Shown here: one piece after another, positions 31,495 to 39,174 of the stretch
How the letters are laid out: every line of letters begins with the position of its first letter
How positions within the stretch are numbered: the stretch's first letter is position 1
Assembly: GCA_029778535.1 (NCBI GenBank)
Contig: JAKOQB010000039.1
Coordinates: 1 to 41,297, forward strand
From: Pseudomonadota bacterium
GTDB taxonomy: Bacteria > Pseudomonadota > Gammaproteobacteria > Burkholderiales > Burkholderiaceae_F
DNA length: 41,297 bases
Direction of reading: 5' to 3'
The notes under the pieces: model-generated
The model's input: the letters and a program-made list of their open reading frames with translations, nothing else
What the model was told of the DNA's origin: nothing
The model's database searches: none
Made by a program: the position numbers and the translations under genes

Positions 31495-32925
31495 TTATCC
31501 CTTCACGCACACCTTCGGCCGCAGGAACGCGACGCGCCTGGCCAGCCCCGCGCCTTCGGTCGCGGCGGCGACCGCGTTGACGTCCTTGTACGCGCCCGGC
31601 GCCTCCTCGGCGGCGCCGCGCATCGAACGCGTGCGGATCAGGATGCCGCGGCCGCGCAGCTCGTCGATCAGCGCGCGGCCCTGCCACTGTTTCAGCGCCG
31701 CGTGCCGGCTCATCTGGCGGCCGGCGCCGTGGCTGGCGGAGCTGAAGGCGCGCGTCTCGCTCTCCTTCGTGCCGGCGAGGATGTACGAGCCGGTGCCCAT
31801 GCTGCCGCCGATGATCACCGGCTGGCCGACGTCGCGGTACTTCAACGGCACCGCGGGGTGGCCGGGACCGAATGCGCGCGTGGCGCCCTTGCGGTGCACG
31901 TACAGCCAGCGGCGCCTGCGTTCGACCTCGTGCTCCTCCAGCTTGCAGGTGTTGTGCGAAACGTCGAACAGCGTCTCGATCGTCGCCTGCGGGAAAAAGT
32001 GCGCGAGCGTGCGCCGCGCGATGTGCGCGAGGATCTGCCGGTTGGCGAGCGCGACGTTGATTGCGGCGTTCATCGCACCGAGATACTCCTGTCCCTCGGG
32101 CGAGTTGATCGGCGCGCACGCCAGCTCCCGGTCCGGCAGCGTGATGCCGAGCCGGCTCGCCGCCTTGGCCAGGCGCACCAGGTAGTCGGTGCCGATCTGG
32201 TGGCCCAGCCCGCGCGAGCCGCAGTGGATCGATACGACGATCTGCCCCTCGCGCACGCCGAACGCTTGCGCCGCTTCGTCGTCATGGATTCTTTCGACCA
32301 CCTGCACTTCTAGGTAGTGGTTGCCGGAGCCGAGCGTGCCCATCTCGCCGCGCTGCCGTTTCTTCGCGGTCTTCGACACGTTCTCGGGCACCGCGCCCTT
32401 GATGCGGCCGTGCTCCTCGACGAATTCGAGCTCGGCGCCGTGGCCATAGCCGTGCCGCACCGCCCATTCGGCGCCCTCGACCATGATGTCGTCCAGGTCC
32501 GCGTCTTCGAGCTGCAGGTCGCCCTCGACGCCGACGCCGGCCGGGATGTTGCGGAACAGGCTGTCGCCGAGCTTCTGGCTCTTCGGCAGCAGATCGTCGA
32601 GCGTGAGGGAAGTGCGCAGGCAGCGGATGCCGCACGAGATGTCGAACCCGACCCCGCCGGCGGAGATGATCCCGCCGCGGTCGGGGTCGAACGCCGCCAC
32701 GCCGCCGATCGGAAAGCCGTAGCCCCAGTGCGCGTCCGGCATCGCCATCGCCGGACCGACCAGCCCCGGCAACTGAGCGACGTTGCCAATCTGTTCCAGC
32801 ACCTTGTCGTCCATCGCGGCGACCAGTTCGCGGTCGCCGTACAGCACAGCGGTGCCCTTGATCGCGGCCGGCAGCTTCACGCGCCAGCAGAAGTCGTCGA
32901 TTGGTTCGAGTTTCGTCAAGTCCAT
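31495..32925 (-). CDS. rtcB: RtcB 3'-phosphate RNA ligase
   Basis: 476-residue GTP- and Mn-dependent ligase that joins RNA 2',3'-cyclic-phosphate or 3'-phosphate ends to 5'-OH ends. Visible active-site elements: PDAHWGYGFPIGGVAAFD, GGVGFDISCGIRCLR with D95 and C98 as metal ligands, and GSGNHYLEVQ. SIHCGSRGLGHQIG, SHNTCKLEEHE and the guanylylation loop SASHGAGRQMSRH are also present. The start at 32925 has GAGG at good spacing; ATG 32940 overlaps the archease stop. It is the second gene of an archease-rtcB operon. It is not beside rtcA/rtcR, so control by the sigma54 RtcR system is not indicated here. Confidence 0.95.
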   Translation of the reverse strand: MDLTKLEPIDDFCWRVKLPAAIKGTAVLYGDRELVAAMDDKVLEQIGNVAQLPGLVGPAMAMPDAHWGYGFPIGGVAAFDPDRGGIISAGGVGFDISCGIRCLRTSLTLDDLLPKSQKLGDSLFRNIPAGVGVEGDLQLEDADLDDIMVEGAEWAVRHGYGHGAELEFVEEHGRIKGAVPENVSKTAKKRQRGEMGTLGSGNHYLEVQVVERIHDDEAAQAFGVREGQIVVSIHCGSRGLGHQIGTDYLVRLAKAASRLGITLPDRELACAPINSPEGQEYLGAMNAAINVALANRQILAHIARRTLAHFFPQATIETLFDVSHNTCKLEEHEVERRRRWLYVHRKGATRAFGPGHPAVPLKYRDVGQPVIIGGSMGTGSYILAGTKESETRAFSSASHGAGRQMSRHAALKQWQGRALIDELRGRGILIRTRSMRGAAEEAPGAYKDVNAVAAATEGAGLARRVAFLRPKVCVKG

Positions 32926-32932
32926 GGCTGCC

Positions 32933-33373
32933 TCACACATCGACCACGCAGCGCGCTTCCCAGCCGGCGGCCGCCGGCCGTACGGCGAGCGCGGTCAGGG
33001 TCGCGCCCTTGACCTCGGTGCCGCGCTCGTCATCCGGCCGCCAGCGCACGCCGCGCGCTTCGCCGCGCCAGATAGCGCCTTCGCGCGCCAGGCCGAAGTC
33101 GAAGAACACGCCGCGCTGCTCGCGCGCCGCCGCGATCAGCGCGTTCAGCCAGCGCACCAGCGCCAGCTCGAGGTCGTCCTCGGAGAATTCGACCGTCGCC
33201 GCGATCGTTTCGTGCGCGGCGCCGGCGCGGCGCTCGGACATGATCGCGAACATCGCGCGTGCCGCCGCTTCGAATGCGCGCTCGACGGTCGCGCCGCGCC
33301 CGATCACGCCGATGTCGGCGCCGTGCTCGAAATAGTCCGCGCTTTCGTCAGCTTCGTTCATCGCCGTGTGCAT
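32933..33373 (-). CDS. Archease, RtcB-activating protein
   Basis: 146 residues. DYFEHGADIGVIGRGATVERAFEAAARAMFAIM is the archease N-terminal signature with the metal-binding acidic D in HxADIG. Later acidic residues lie in DDLELALVRWLNALI and the C terminus ends VVDV with the usual acidic metal ligand. Archease promotes RtcB guanylylation and multiple turnover. The stop lies 7 nt before the rtcB start. No Shine-Dalgarno precedes ATG 33373 or ATG 33361, while a -10 hexamer ends 9 nt upstream of 33373, so this mRNA may be leaderless. Confidence 0.92.
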   Translation of the reverse strand: MHTAMNEADESADYFEHGADIGVIGRGATVERAFEAAARAMFAIMSERRAGAAHETIAATVEFSEDDLELALVRWLNALIAAAREQRGVFFDFGLAREGAIWRGEARGVRWRPDDERGTEVKGATLTALAVRPAAAGWEARCVVDV

Positions 33374-33408
33374 TCGCGCTTAACCTATGCGGGCCGGCGG
33401 TGCGCCAA

Positions 33409-33422
33409 TTGACCCCGCGCAA
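33409..33422 (-). promoter_or_regulatory. FNR-type box (one weaker half-site) upstream of archease-rtcB, with -10 TAGGTT
   Basis: Read on the - strand, TTGCG-CGGG-GTCAA has one perfect and one weaker half-site. TAGGTT (33382-33387) begins after exactly 21 nt, the same hexamer and spacing as the 22035 promoter. The box centre is 42.5 nt from ATG 33373, the same distance as at the 3238 and 23463 boxes. Confidence 0.55.
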
Positions 33423-33498
33423 TGCGTCAAGCGCACCGCGTCGCACGCTTGCGGCATGGGCAGGATGGGCGCGCAGTGACCACAATGAGGTCGTGTCG

Positions 33499-35031
33499 AT
33501 GGCGTCCACTCCGACTTCCCGCACGTTGCCGTTCGAGGCAATGCCGCCGGCATCGGCACGCGCGCACGCGCAGTCCGCCTTCCACGATCCCGGTCGCTGG
33601 TTTTCGCACGCATGGGATGTCTGGCTCGGCGGCTGGCTGGCGCCGCAGGAAATCCAGCGTCGCAGCGCCAGGCGCCTGCGCGAGCTGATTTCGTTCGCGC
33701 GCACACGGGTGCCCCTTTATCGGCAACTGTATCGCGATCTGCCGCGCGGCGGCGTGACGCTGGCGCAGTTGCCGGTGGTGTGCAAGGGCGATCTGATGCG
33801 CGACATCGAAGCGAGCGTCAGCGATCGCTCGATCTCGCGCGTCGAACTGCAGCGCTTCCTCGAGCGCGGCGATGCGGTCGGCCGGCCGTTCATGGGCCGC
33901 TATGCGGTGTGGACCACGTCGGGCACGACCGGCACGCCCGGGATCTTCCTGCACGATTCCGACGCGCTCGCGGTCTACGAGGCGCTGCAGATGTTCCGCT
34001 TCCGGCGCATCTCGTCGCCGGCCGAGCTGGCGCTGCGGATCGCGGCCGGCGAGCGCTTCGCGATGGTGGCCGCCACCGGCGGGCACTTTGCCGGCGTCGC
34101 CAGCATCGAGCACCTGCGCAGCTCGTATCCGTGGCTGGCGCCGATGCTGCGGTCGTTCTCACTGCTGCAGCCGTGGCCGGTGCTGGTCGCGCAACTGAAC
34201 GCGTATCGGCCGACGCAGCTGGCCACCTATCCGACCGCGGCCGAAGTGCTGGCGGAGGAGCAGGAGGCGGGCCGGCTGAAACTCGAGCTGCGCGAACTGT
34301 GGACCGGCGGCGAATGCCTGTGCCCGACGGTGCGCCGGCGGCTGGAACGGACGTTCGGCTGCACGGTGCGCAACGAGTACGGCGCATCGGAATTCATGTC
34401 GATCGCCTGGGATTGCGGCTACGGCAGCCTGCACGTGAATTGCGACTGGGTGCTGCTGGAGCCGGTCGACGCCGACTACCGGCCGGTCGAGCCGGGCACG
34501 CCATCGCACACTGTGCTGCTGACCAACCTGGCTAATCACGTGCAGCCGCTGCTGCGCTACGACCTCGGCGATTCGATCACGCTGCGGCCGGGGCCGTGCC
34601 CGTGCGGCAACCGCCTGCCGGCGATCCAGGTCGAAGGGCGGCACGACGACACGCTCGCCTACGCCGACGCGGCGGGCCGGCCGGTCAAGCTGCTGCCGCT
34701 GGTGCTGACCACCGTGCTCGAAGAGGACGCGCACGTAAACGATTTTCAGCTGGTGCGGACCGCGCCGCGCCGGCTGCTGGTGCGGCTGGGCCTTTCGGAG
34801 CGTGAGCGCGCCGAGGCGGCGAAGGCCGCGCTGCGCGCCTACCTGCAGTCGGTCGGCCTGGCGGCGGTCGCGGTGCAGATCGACACATTGCCGCCGCAGC
34901 GCAGCCGCGACAGCGGCAAACTGCGCCGCGTGATGTGCGCGCTCGAGACCGACAGGCGGCGCTGCCGCGACGAGCCCGCCGAGGCCCCGGCTGCCCGTCC
35001 CGCACGCCGTCCGGCACGATCGGCACAATAG
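33499..35031 (+). CDS. PaaK-like (phenylacetate-CoA ligase family) adenylate-forming enzyme
   Basis: 510-residue ANL-superfamily protein of the phenylacetate-CoA ligase/coenzyme F390 synthetase branch. Features: RTRVPLYRQLYRDL near the N terminus, the nucleotide loop WTTSGTTGTPGIFLHD, WTGGECLCPTVRRRLERTFG, and NEYGASEFMSIAWDC. The Cys-containing PGPCPCGNRLPAIQVEGRHDD precedes the C-terminal subdomain. Acid substrate unknown. GAGG sits 8 nt before ATG 33499. It diverges from archease. A basic, alanine/proline-rich tail (about 30 residues) extends past the usual end. Confidence 0.86.
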   Translation: MASTPTSRTLPFEAMPPASARAHAQSAFHDPGRWFSHAWDVWLGGWLAPQEIQRRSARRLRELISFARTRVPLYRQLYRDLPRGGVTLAQLPVVCKGDLMRDIEASVSDRSISRVELQRFLERGDAVGRPFMGRYAVWTTSGTTGTPGIFLHDSDALAVYEALQMFRFRRISSPAELALRIAAGERFAMVAATGGHFAGVASIEHLRSSYPWLAPMLRSFSLLQPWPVLVAQLNAYRPTQLATYPTAAEVLAEEQEAGRLKLELRELWTGGECLCPTVRRRLERTFGCTVRNEYGASEFMSIAWDCGYGSLHVNCDWVLLEPVDADYRPVEPGTPSHTVLLTNLANHVQPLLRYDLGDSITLRPGPCPCGNRLPAIQVEGRHDDTLAYADAAGRPVKLLPLVLTTVLEEDAHVNDFQLVRTAPRRLLVRLGLSERERAEAAKAALRAYLQSVGLAAVAVQIDTLPPQRSRDSGKLRRVMCALETDRRRCRDEPAEAPAARPARRPARSAQ

Positions 35032-35036
35032 CCGGC

Positions 35037-36134
35037 GTGCCGCGACGCCTTCGGAATTCGCCTTCACTCGTTCGCCTGCTGCGCTGGGGTGCGCCGGCGC
35101 TGCTCGTGCTCGCGGGAACGGCCGGCTGCTCGACGATCGACTATTACGCGCAGGCGGTGCGCGGCCAGTTCGCGGTGCAGTCCGCCGCACGCCCGATCGA
35201 CGAACTGCTGGCCGATCCCGCCACGCCCGAGGCGCTCAGGGAGAGGCTGCGGCGCGCACGCGAGATCCGAGCGTTTGCCGCGCGCGAACTCGGCCTGCCC
35301 GACAACGCGAGCTACACCACCTATGCGGACCTCGGCCGGCCCGCGGTGGTGTGGAACGTGTTCGCCACGCCCGCGCTGTCGCTCGAACTGAAGACGTGGT
35401 GCTATCCGCTGTTCGGCTGCGCCGGCTATCGCGGCTACTTCGACAAGGCCGATGCCGACCGCCTCGCGGCCGAGCTGCGCGCGCAGGGCTGGGACGTCAA
35501 CGTCGCGCCGGTGCCGGCGTACTCGACGCTGGGCTGGTTCGCCGATCCGCTGCTGAACACCTTCATCAACGCGCAGGACGGCGAGCTGGCGCGCATGGTG
35601 TTCCACGAGCTGGCGCACCAGGTCGTGTACGTGAATGACGACACGGTGTTCAACGAGAGCTTCGCCACCACGGTCGAGCGCGTCGGCGTGGCGCGCTGGC
35701 TGGCGGCGCGGCACGACGAGGTGCTGAGCAGGGGCTATGCCGAGATCGAGCGCCGCCGGCGCGATTTCCTCGCTCTGCTGCTCAAGTACCGCGAACGGCT
35801 GCAGCGCATCTACGCCGAACCGGCGCCGAAGGAGGTCCTGCTCGAGCGCAAACATGAAACCTTCGCCGCGCTGCAGGCCGAATACCGGCGGCTGCGCGAC
35901 GGGCCCTGGGGCGGCTTTCGCGGTTACGACCGCTACTTCGCGCAGGACCTGAACAACGCGCACCTGGCGGCGATCGGGGCGTACTACGACCTCGTGCCGG
36001 CGTTCGAGGCGCTGCTGGCGCGCGACGGCTCCCTGCCCGCGTTCTACGCCGACGTGCGGCGGCTCGCGCGGCTCGACAAGCCGGAGCGGGACCAGGCGCT
36101 CGGCGCGGTTCTATCCGGGGAAACATCAAGATGA
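35037..36134 (+). CDS. Predicted aminopeptidase lipoprotein (COG4324/DUF2265 type)
   Basis: 365 residues from a GTG start 5 nt after the previous stop. A basic N terminus and a hydrophobic stretch end in LAGTAGC, a lipobox. The mature part carries LELKTWCYPLFGCAGYRGYFD and then a zinc-protease motif VFHELAHQ (HExxH) with a downstream NESFATTVE that can supply the third ligand. This combination is typical of the predicted aminopeptidase family PF10023. Likely periplasmic, membrane-anchored. The short gap suggests coexpression with the PaaK-like ligase; the ribosome site is weak. Confidence 0.82.
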   Translation: MPRRLRNSPSLVRLLRWGAPALLVLAGTAGCSTIDYYAQAVRGQFAVQSAARPIDELLADPATPEALRERLRRAREIRAFAARELGLPDNASYTTYADLGRPAVVWNVFATPALSLELKTWCYPLFGCAGYRGYFDKADADRLAAELRAQGWDVNVAPVPAYSTLGWFADPLLNTFINAQDGELARMVFHELAHQVVYVNDDTVFNESFATTVERVGVARWLAARHDEVLSRGYAEIERRRRDFLALLLKYRERLQRIYAEPAPKEVLLERKHETFAALQAEYRRLRDGPWGGFRGYDRYFAQDLNNAHLAAIGAYYDLVPAFEALLARDGSLPAFYADVRRLARLDKPERDQALGAVLSGETSR

Positions 36135-36219
36135 TTGCCGCGAGCGGTCAGTATCATCTGCGCGGCTCAGGTGCCCGCGGCACCGAGGACACCAACCGAA
36201 AACAACAGGAGAGACCACC

Positions 36220-37908
36220 ATGGGCGCAGTCGACCGCTTCTGGCTGAAGAGCTATCCGAAGGGCGTGCCGGCCGACATCGACTACAACCAGTACGAGTCG
36301 CTGGTCCAGCTGCTCGACGAGGCGTTCAAGAAGTACGGCAACCAGCCCGCGTATTCGTGCATGGGCGTGACGATGACGTTCCGCCAGCTCGACGAGAACT
36401 CGGCGGCGATCGCTGCCTGGCTGCAATCGAAGGGGTTCGGCAAGGGCACGCGGATCGCGATCATGATGCCGAACATCCTGCAGTACCCGGTCGTGCTGGC
36501 GGGCGTTCTGCGCGCCGGCTGCACGGTCGTCAACGTCAATCCGCTGTACACGCCGCGCGAGCTGGAGCACCAGCTTAAGGATTCCGGCGCGCAGGCGATC
36601 TTCATCCTGGAGAACTTCGCCACCACGCTGCAGCAGGTGATCGACAAGGTGCCGACCAAGCAGATCGTCGTCTGCTCGATGGGCGACCTGCTCGGCTTCG
36701 TCAAGGGGCTGCTGGTCAACTTCGTGGTGCGCAACGTCAAGAAGATGGTGCCGGAATACGCGCTGCCGAACGCGCAGCGCTTTCTCGACGTGCTGGCTGC
36801 CGGGTTGAAGATGAACCCGAAGCCGGTCAAGCTCACGCACGACGACGTGGCGTTCCTGCAGTACACCGGCGGCACGACCGGCGTATCGAAGGGTGCCACG
36901 CTGCTGCACCGGAACATAATCGCCAATGTGCTGCAGTCGGAGGCGTGGTACCAGCCGGCGCTGGCAAAGCTCAAGCCCGGCGAGAGCATCAACGTGGTCA
37001 CCGCGCTGCCGCTGTATCACATCTTCGCGCTGACCGCGTGCGCGCTGCTCTCAGCGCGCGTCGGCGGGCACTGCATACTGATCCCGAACCCGCGCGACAT
37101 CCCGGGCTTCGTCAAGGAGCTGTCGAAGTACAGGATCCACGTGTTCCCGGCGGTGAACACGCTGTTCAATGCGCTGCTGAACAACGACGACTTCCGCAAG
37201 CTCGACTTCTCGCGCCTGCTGGTGTCGCTCGGCGGCGGCATGGCCGTGCAGCAGGCGGTGGCGGAGAAGTGGCTGAAGCTCACCGGCTGCCCGATCTGCG
37301 AGGGCTACGGTCTGTCGGAAACCTCGCCGTCGGCGACCTGCAACCGCACCGACACCGACAAGTACACCGGCACGATCGGGCTGCCGCTGCCGTCGACGGA
37401 GATCGCAATCCTCGACGACGACGGCAACCACCTGACGCCGGGCAGCACGGGCGAGATCGCGATCCGCGGCCCGCAGGTGATGGCGGGCTACTGGCAGCGT
37501 CCCGACGAGACCGCGAAGGTGATGACCAAGGACGGCTTCTTCCGCACCGGCGACATCGGCGTGATGGACGAAAACGGCTACACCAAGATCGTCGATCGCA
37601 AGAAGGACATGATCCTGGTGTCCGGCTTCAACGTGTATCCGAACGAAGTCGAGGGCGTGGTGGCGGGGCACCCGGGCGTGCTCGAGTGCGCGGCGGTCGG
37701 CGTTCCCGACGAGTACTCGGGCGAGGCGGTGAAGCTCTTCGTGGTCAAGAAGGATCAGGCGCTGACCGAGAAGGAGCTGATGGACTACTGCAAGGAACAC
37801 CTGACCGGCTACAAGAAGCCGAAGTACATCGAGTTCCGCTCCGACCTGCCCAAGACCAACGTCGGCAAGATCCTGCGGCGCGAACTGCGCGACCTGAAGA
37901 AGAGCTGA
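36220..37908 (+). CDS. fadD: Long-chain fatty acid-CoA ligase
   Basis: 562-residue enzyme, the same size as E. coli FadD (561). It activates fatty acids to acyl-CoA for beta-oxidation or lipid synthesis. Motifs: LQYTGGTTGVSKGATLLHRN, EGYGLSETSPSATCN, GDIGVMDENGYTKIVDRKKDMILVSGFNVYPNEVE, and the C-terminal KTNVGKILRRELRD with the catalytic lysine. The start has AGGAGAG at good spacing. A -10-like TATCAT at 36152-36157 may be its promoter, without a properly spaced -35. A terminator follows. Confidence 0.95.
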   Translation: MGAVDRFWLKSYPKGVPADIDYNQYESLVQLLDEAFKKYGNQPAYSCMGVTMTFRQLDENSAAIAAWLQSKGFGKGTRIAIMMPNILQYPVVLAGVLRAGCTVVNVNPLYTPRELEHQLKDSGAQAIFILENFATTLQQVIDKVPTKQIVVCSMGDLLGFVKGLLVNFVVRNVKKMVPEYALPNAQRFLDVLAAGLKMNPKPVKLTHDDVAFLQYTGGTTGVSKGATLLHRNIIANVLQSEAWYQPALAKLKPGESINVVTALPLYHIFALTACALLSARVGGHCILIPNPRDIPGFVKELSKYRIHVFPAVNTLFNALLNNDDFRKLDFSRLLVSLGGGMAVQQAVAEKWLKLTGCPICEGYGLSETSPSATCNRTDTDKYTGTIGLPLPSTEIAILDDDGNHLTPGSTGEIAIRGPQVMAGYWQRPDETAKVMTKDGFFRTGDIGVMDENGYTKIVDRKKDMILVSGFNVYPNEVEGVVAGHPGVLECAAVGVPDEYSGEAVKLFVVKKDQALTEKELMDYCKEHLTGYKKPKYIEFRSDLPKTNVGKILRRELRDLKKS

Positions 37909-37926
37909 TCGCCGCGTTGATCGACG

Positions 37927-37948
37927 AACGCCGCCTGCGGGCGGCGTT
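37927..37948 (+). terminator. Rho-independent-type hairpin after fadD
   Basis: AACGCCGCC (37927-37935) and GGCGGCGTT (37940-37948) form a perfect 9-bp stem with a TGCG loop, followed by a short T/C-rich stretch. It lies 19 nt after the fadD stop. Confidence 0.8.
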
Positions 37949-38016
37949 TCCTTCGGCGCAGCGCGGCCAACGCGGGTAACGTAGCGCCCGCGGCGCATGC
38001 CGTGAGGGAGAACTGA

Positions 38017-38604
38017 ATGACGAAAGAACGCAAGCCCGGCCCGCGCACCGGTGGCGCGCCGCGCGGCTACGGCAAGCCGCGCAGCGGCGGGGCGCCGCGC
38101 GAGTTCGGCAAAGCGCGGGGGCCGCGGCCCCCGCGCTTCGGCGCCGACAGCGGCGCGGCCCGGCCGCCGTCGCGCTTTCGAAGCGAGGAACGACCGCCGC
38201 GGCCGGCGCGTCCGCGCCGCGAAGAGCGCGGCGAAGGAACCGGCGATTTCAGAGACCCCTACCAACGCGCGCAGCGGCCGCCCCGCGCGCGCGACGAAGG
38301 CGGGAAGTGGTCGTACGCGCCGCCGGCGTCCATGAAGCGGCCGCCCCGCGAGCGCGACGAAGGCGGGCGCGGCTTCACCGTCACGCTCGATCCCGATGTC
38401 GCGCGCGTGTTTCGCGGCGACGCGTCGGTCAACAAGGCGCTGCGGCTGGTGCTGCAGCTCATGCAAGTCGTGCAAGGCCCGCCGCGCGCGTACGGCGAGC
38501 GCCCGCGCCCGCCGCGGCCCGGTTACCAGGGCAGCGCCGAGGCACGCGGTTTCGCGCGCAAGCCGCGCTTCGAGGACGTCGAGCAGGAAGAACCCGAGGA
38601 GTGA
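38017..38604 (+). CDS. Basic low-complexity protein with a short conserved C-terminal module
   Basis: 195 residues, not assigned to a named family. The first 115 residues are rich in Arg, Gly and Pro with RGG/GRPRPP-like runs (GAPRGYGKPRSGGAPREFGK) and are surely disordered. A short conserved-looking segment follows (GFTVTLDPDVARVFRGDASVNKALRLVLQL, about 119-150), then another basic tail ending in EEQEEPEE-type acidic residues. The composition suggests RNA or ribosome binding (inference). GGGAG precedes the ATG at 38017. The next gene starts 4 nt after its stop. Confidence 0.68.
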   Translation: MTKERKPGPRTGGAPRGYGKPRSGGAPREFGKARGPRPPRFGADSGAARPPSRFRSEERPPRPARPRREERGEGTGDFRDPYQRAQRPPRARDEGGKWSYAPPASMKRPPRERDEGGRGFTVTLDPDVARVFRGDASVNKALRLVLQLMQVVQGPPRAYGERPRPPRPGYQGSAEARGFARKPRFEDVEQEEPEE

Positions 38605-38608
38605 AGTC

Positions 38609-38980
38609 ATGGAAGCCGCGCTGGGACGCATCGGGCAGATCGCGCTGCACGTGTCGGATCCGGACCGCGCGGAGCGCTTCTATCGCGACACGCTGGGGCT
38701 CGCGCCGCTGTTCCGTTTCGGCAACCTGGCGTTCTTCGACTGCGACGGCGTGCGGCTGATGCTCGAGGGCGGGCACGAGCCGACCGGCAAGCGCGAGCAG
38801 TTCTGCATCTACTTTCGGGTCAGCCACATCGAGGCGGTCGTCGCGCAGCTCAAATCGCGCCAGGTCTATTTCGAGCGCGAGCCGCACCTGGTCGCGAAGA
38901 TGCCGGATCACGAGCTGTGGATGGCTTTCCTGCACGATCCGGACGGCAACCTGCTGGCGTTGATGGAAGAGAAGCGCTGA
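38609..38980 (+). CDS. VOC-family (glyoxalase/dioxygenase fold) protein
   Basis: 123 residues forming a vicinal-oxygen-chelate domain pair: GQIALHVSDPDRAERFYRDTLGL with His metal ligand, FDCDGVRLMLE with a candidate Glu ligand, YFRVSHIEAVV, and WMAFLHDPDGNLLALMEE with the last Glu ligand. The reaction cannot be told from sequence (isomerase, dioxygenase or resistance-type). GAGGAG before the ATG overlaps the end of the previous gene, so the two are coupled. Confidence 0.88.
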   Translation: MEAALGRIGQIALHVSDPDRAERFYRDTLGLAPLFRFGNLAFFDCDGVRLMLEGGHEPTGKREQFCIYFRVSHIEAVVAQLKSRQVYFEREPHLVAKMPDHELWMAFLHDPDGNLLALMEEKR

Positions 38981-39042
38981 GGCGCGCGCAGCCGCGCCGG
39001 GGACAGTGCGCCGCCCGACCAGGCGGCGCCTCGCCTCGTCGG

Positions 39043-39085
39043 ATGCCTTGCAATCTGCCAGTGCGACTTGCGAAATGCAAGGCAT
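39043..39085. repeat. Perfect 10-bp inverted repeat in intergenic region
   Basis: ATGCCTTGCA (39043-39052) and TGCAAGGCAT (39076-39085) are exact complements around 23 nt. They lie in the 194-nt gap between the VOC and EEP genes. It could be an operator or an RNA stem; no T tract follows. Confidence 0.5.
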
Positions 39086-39174
39086 GTACGCACGCGTGAC
39101 AGGCCCTCGATTGCGCGTGTTGGCGCTCGCCGATCTCCATTGACCGCGCGCCGCGGCGTTTGTAACGTCGCGCG

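Noticed and set aside
36135..36157. TTGCCG/TATCAT as a sigma70 promoter for fadD
   Set aside because: The spacer between the hexamers is only 11 nt; TATCAT alone is kept as a possible -10 in the fadD entry.
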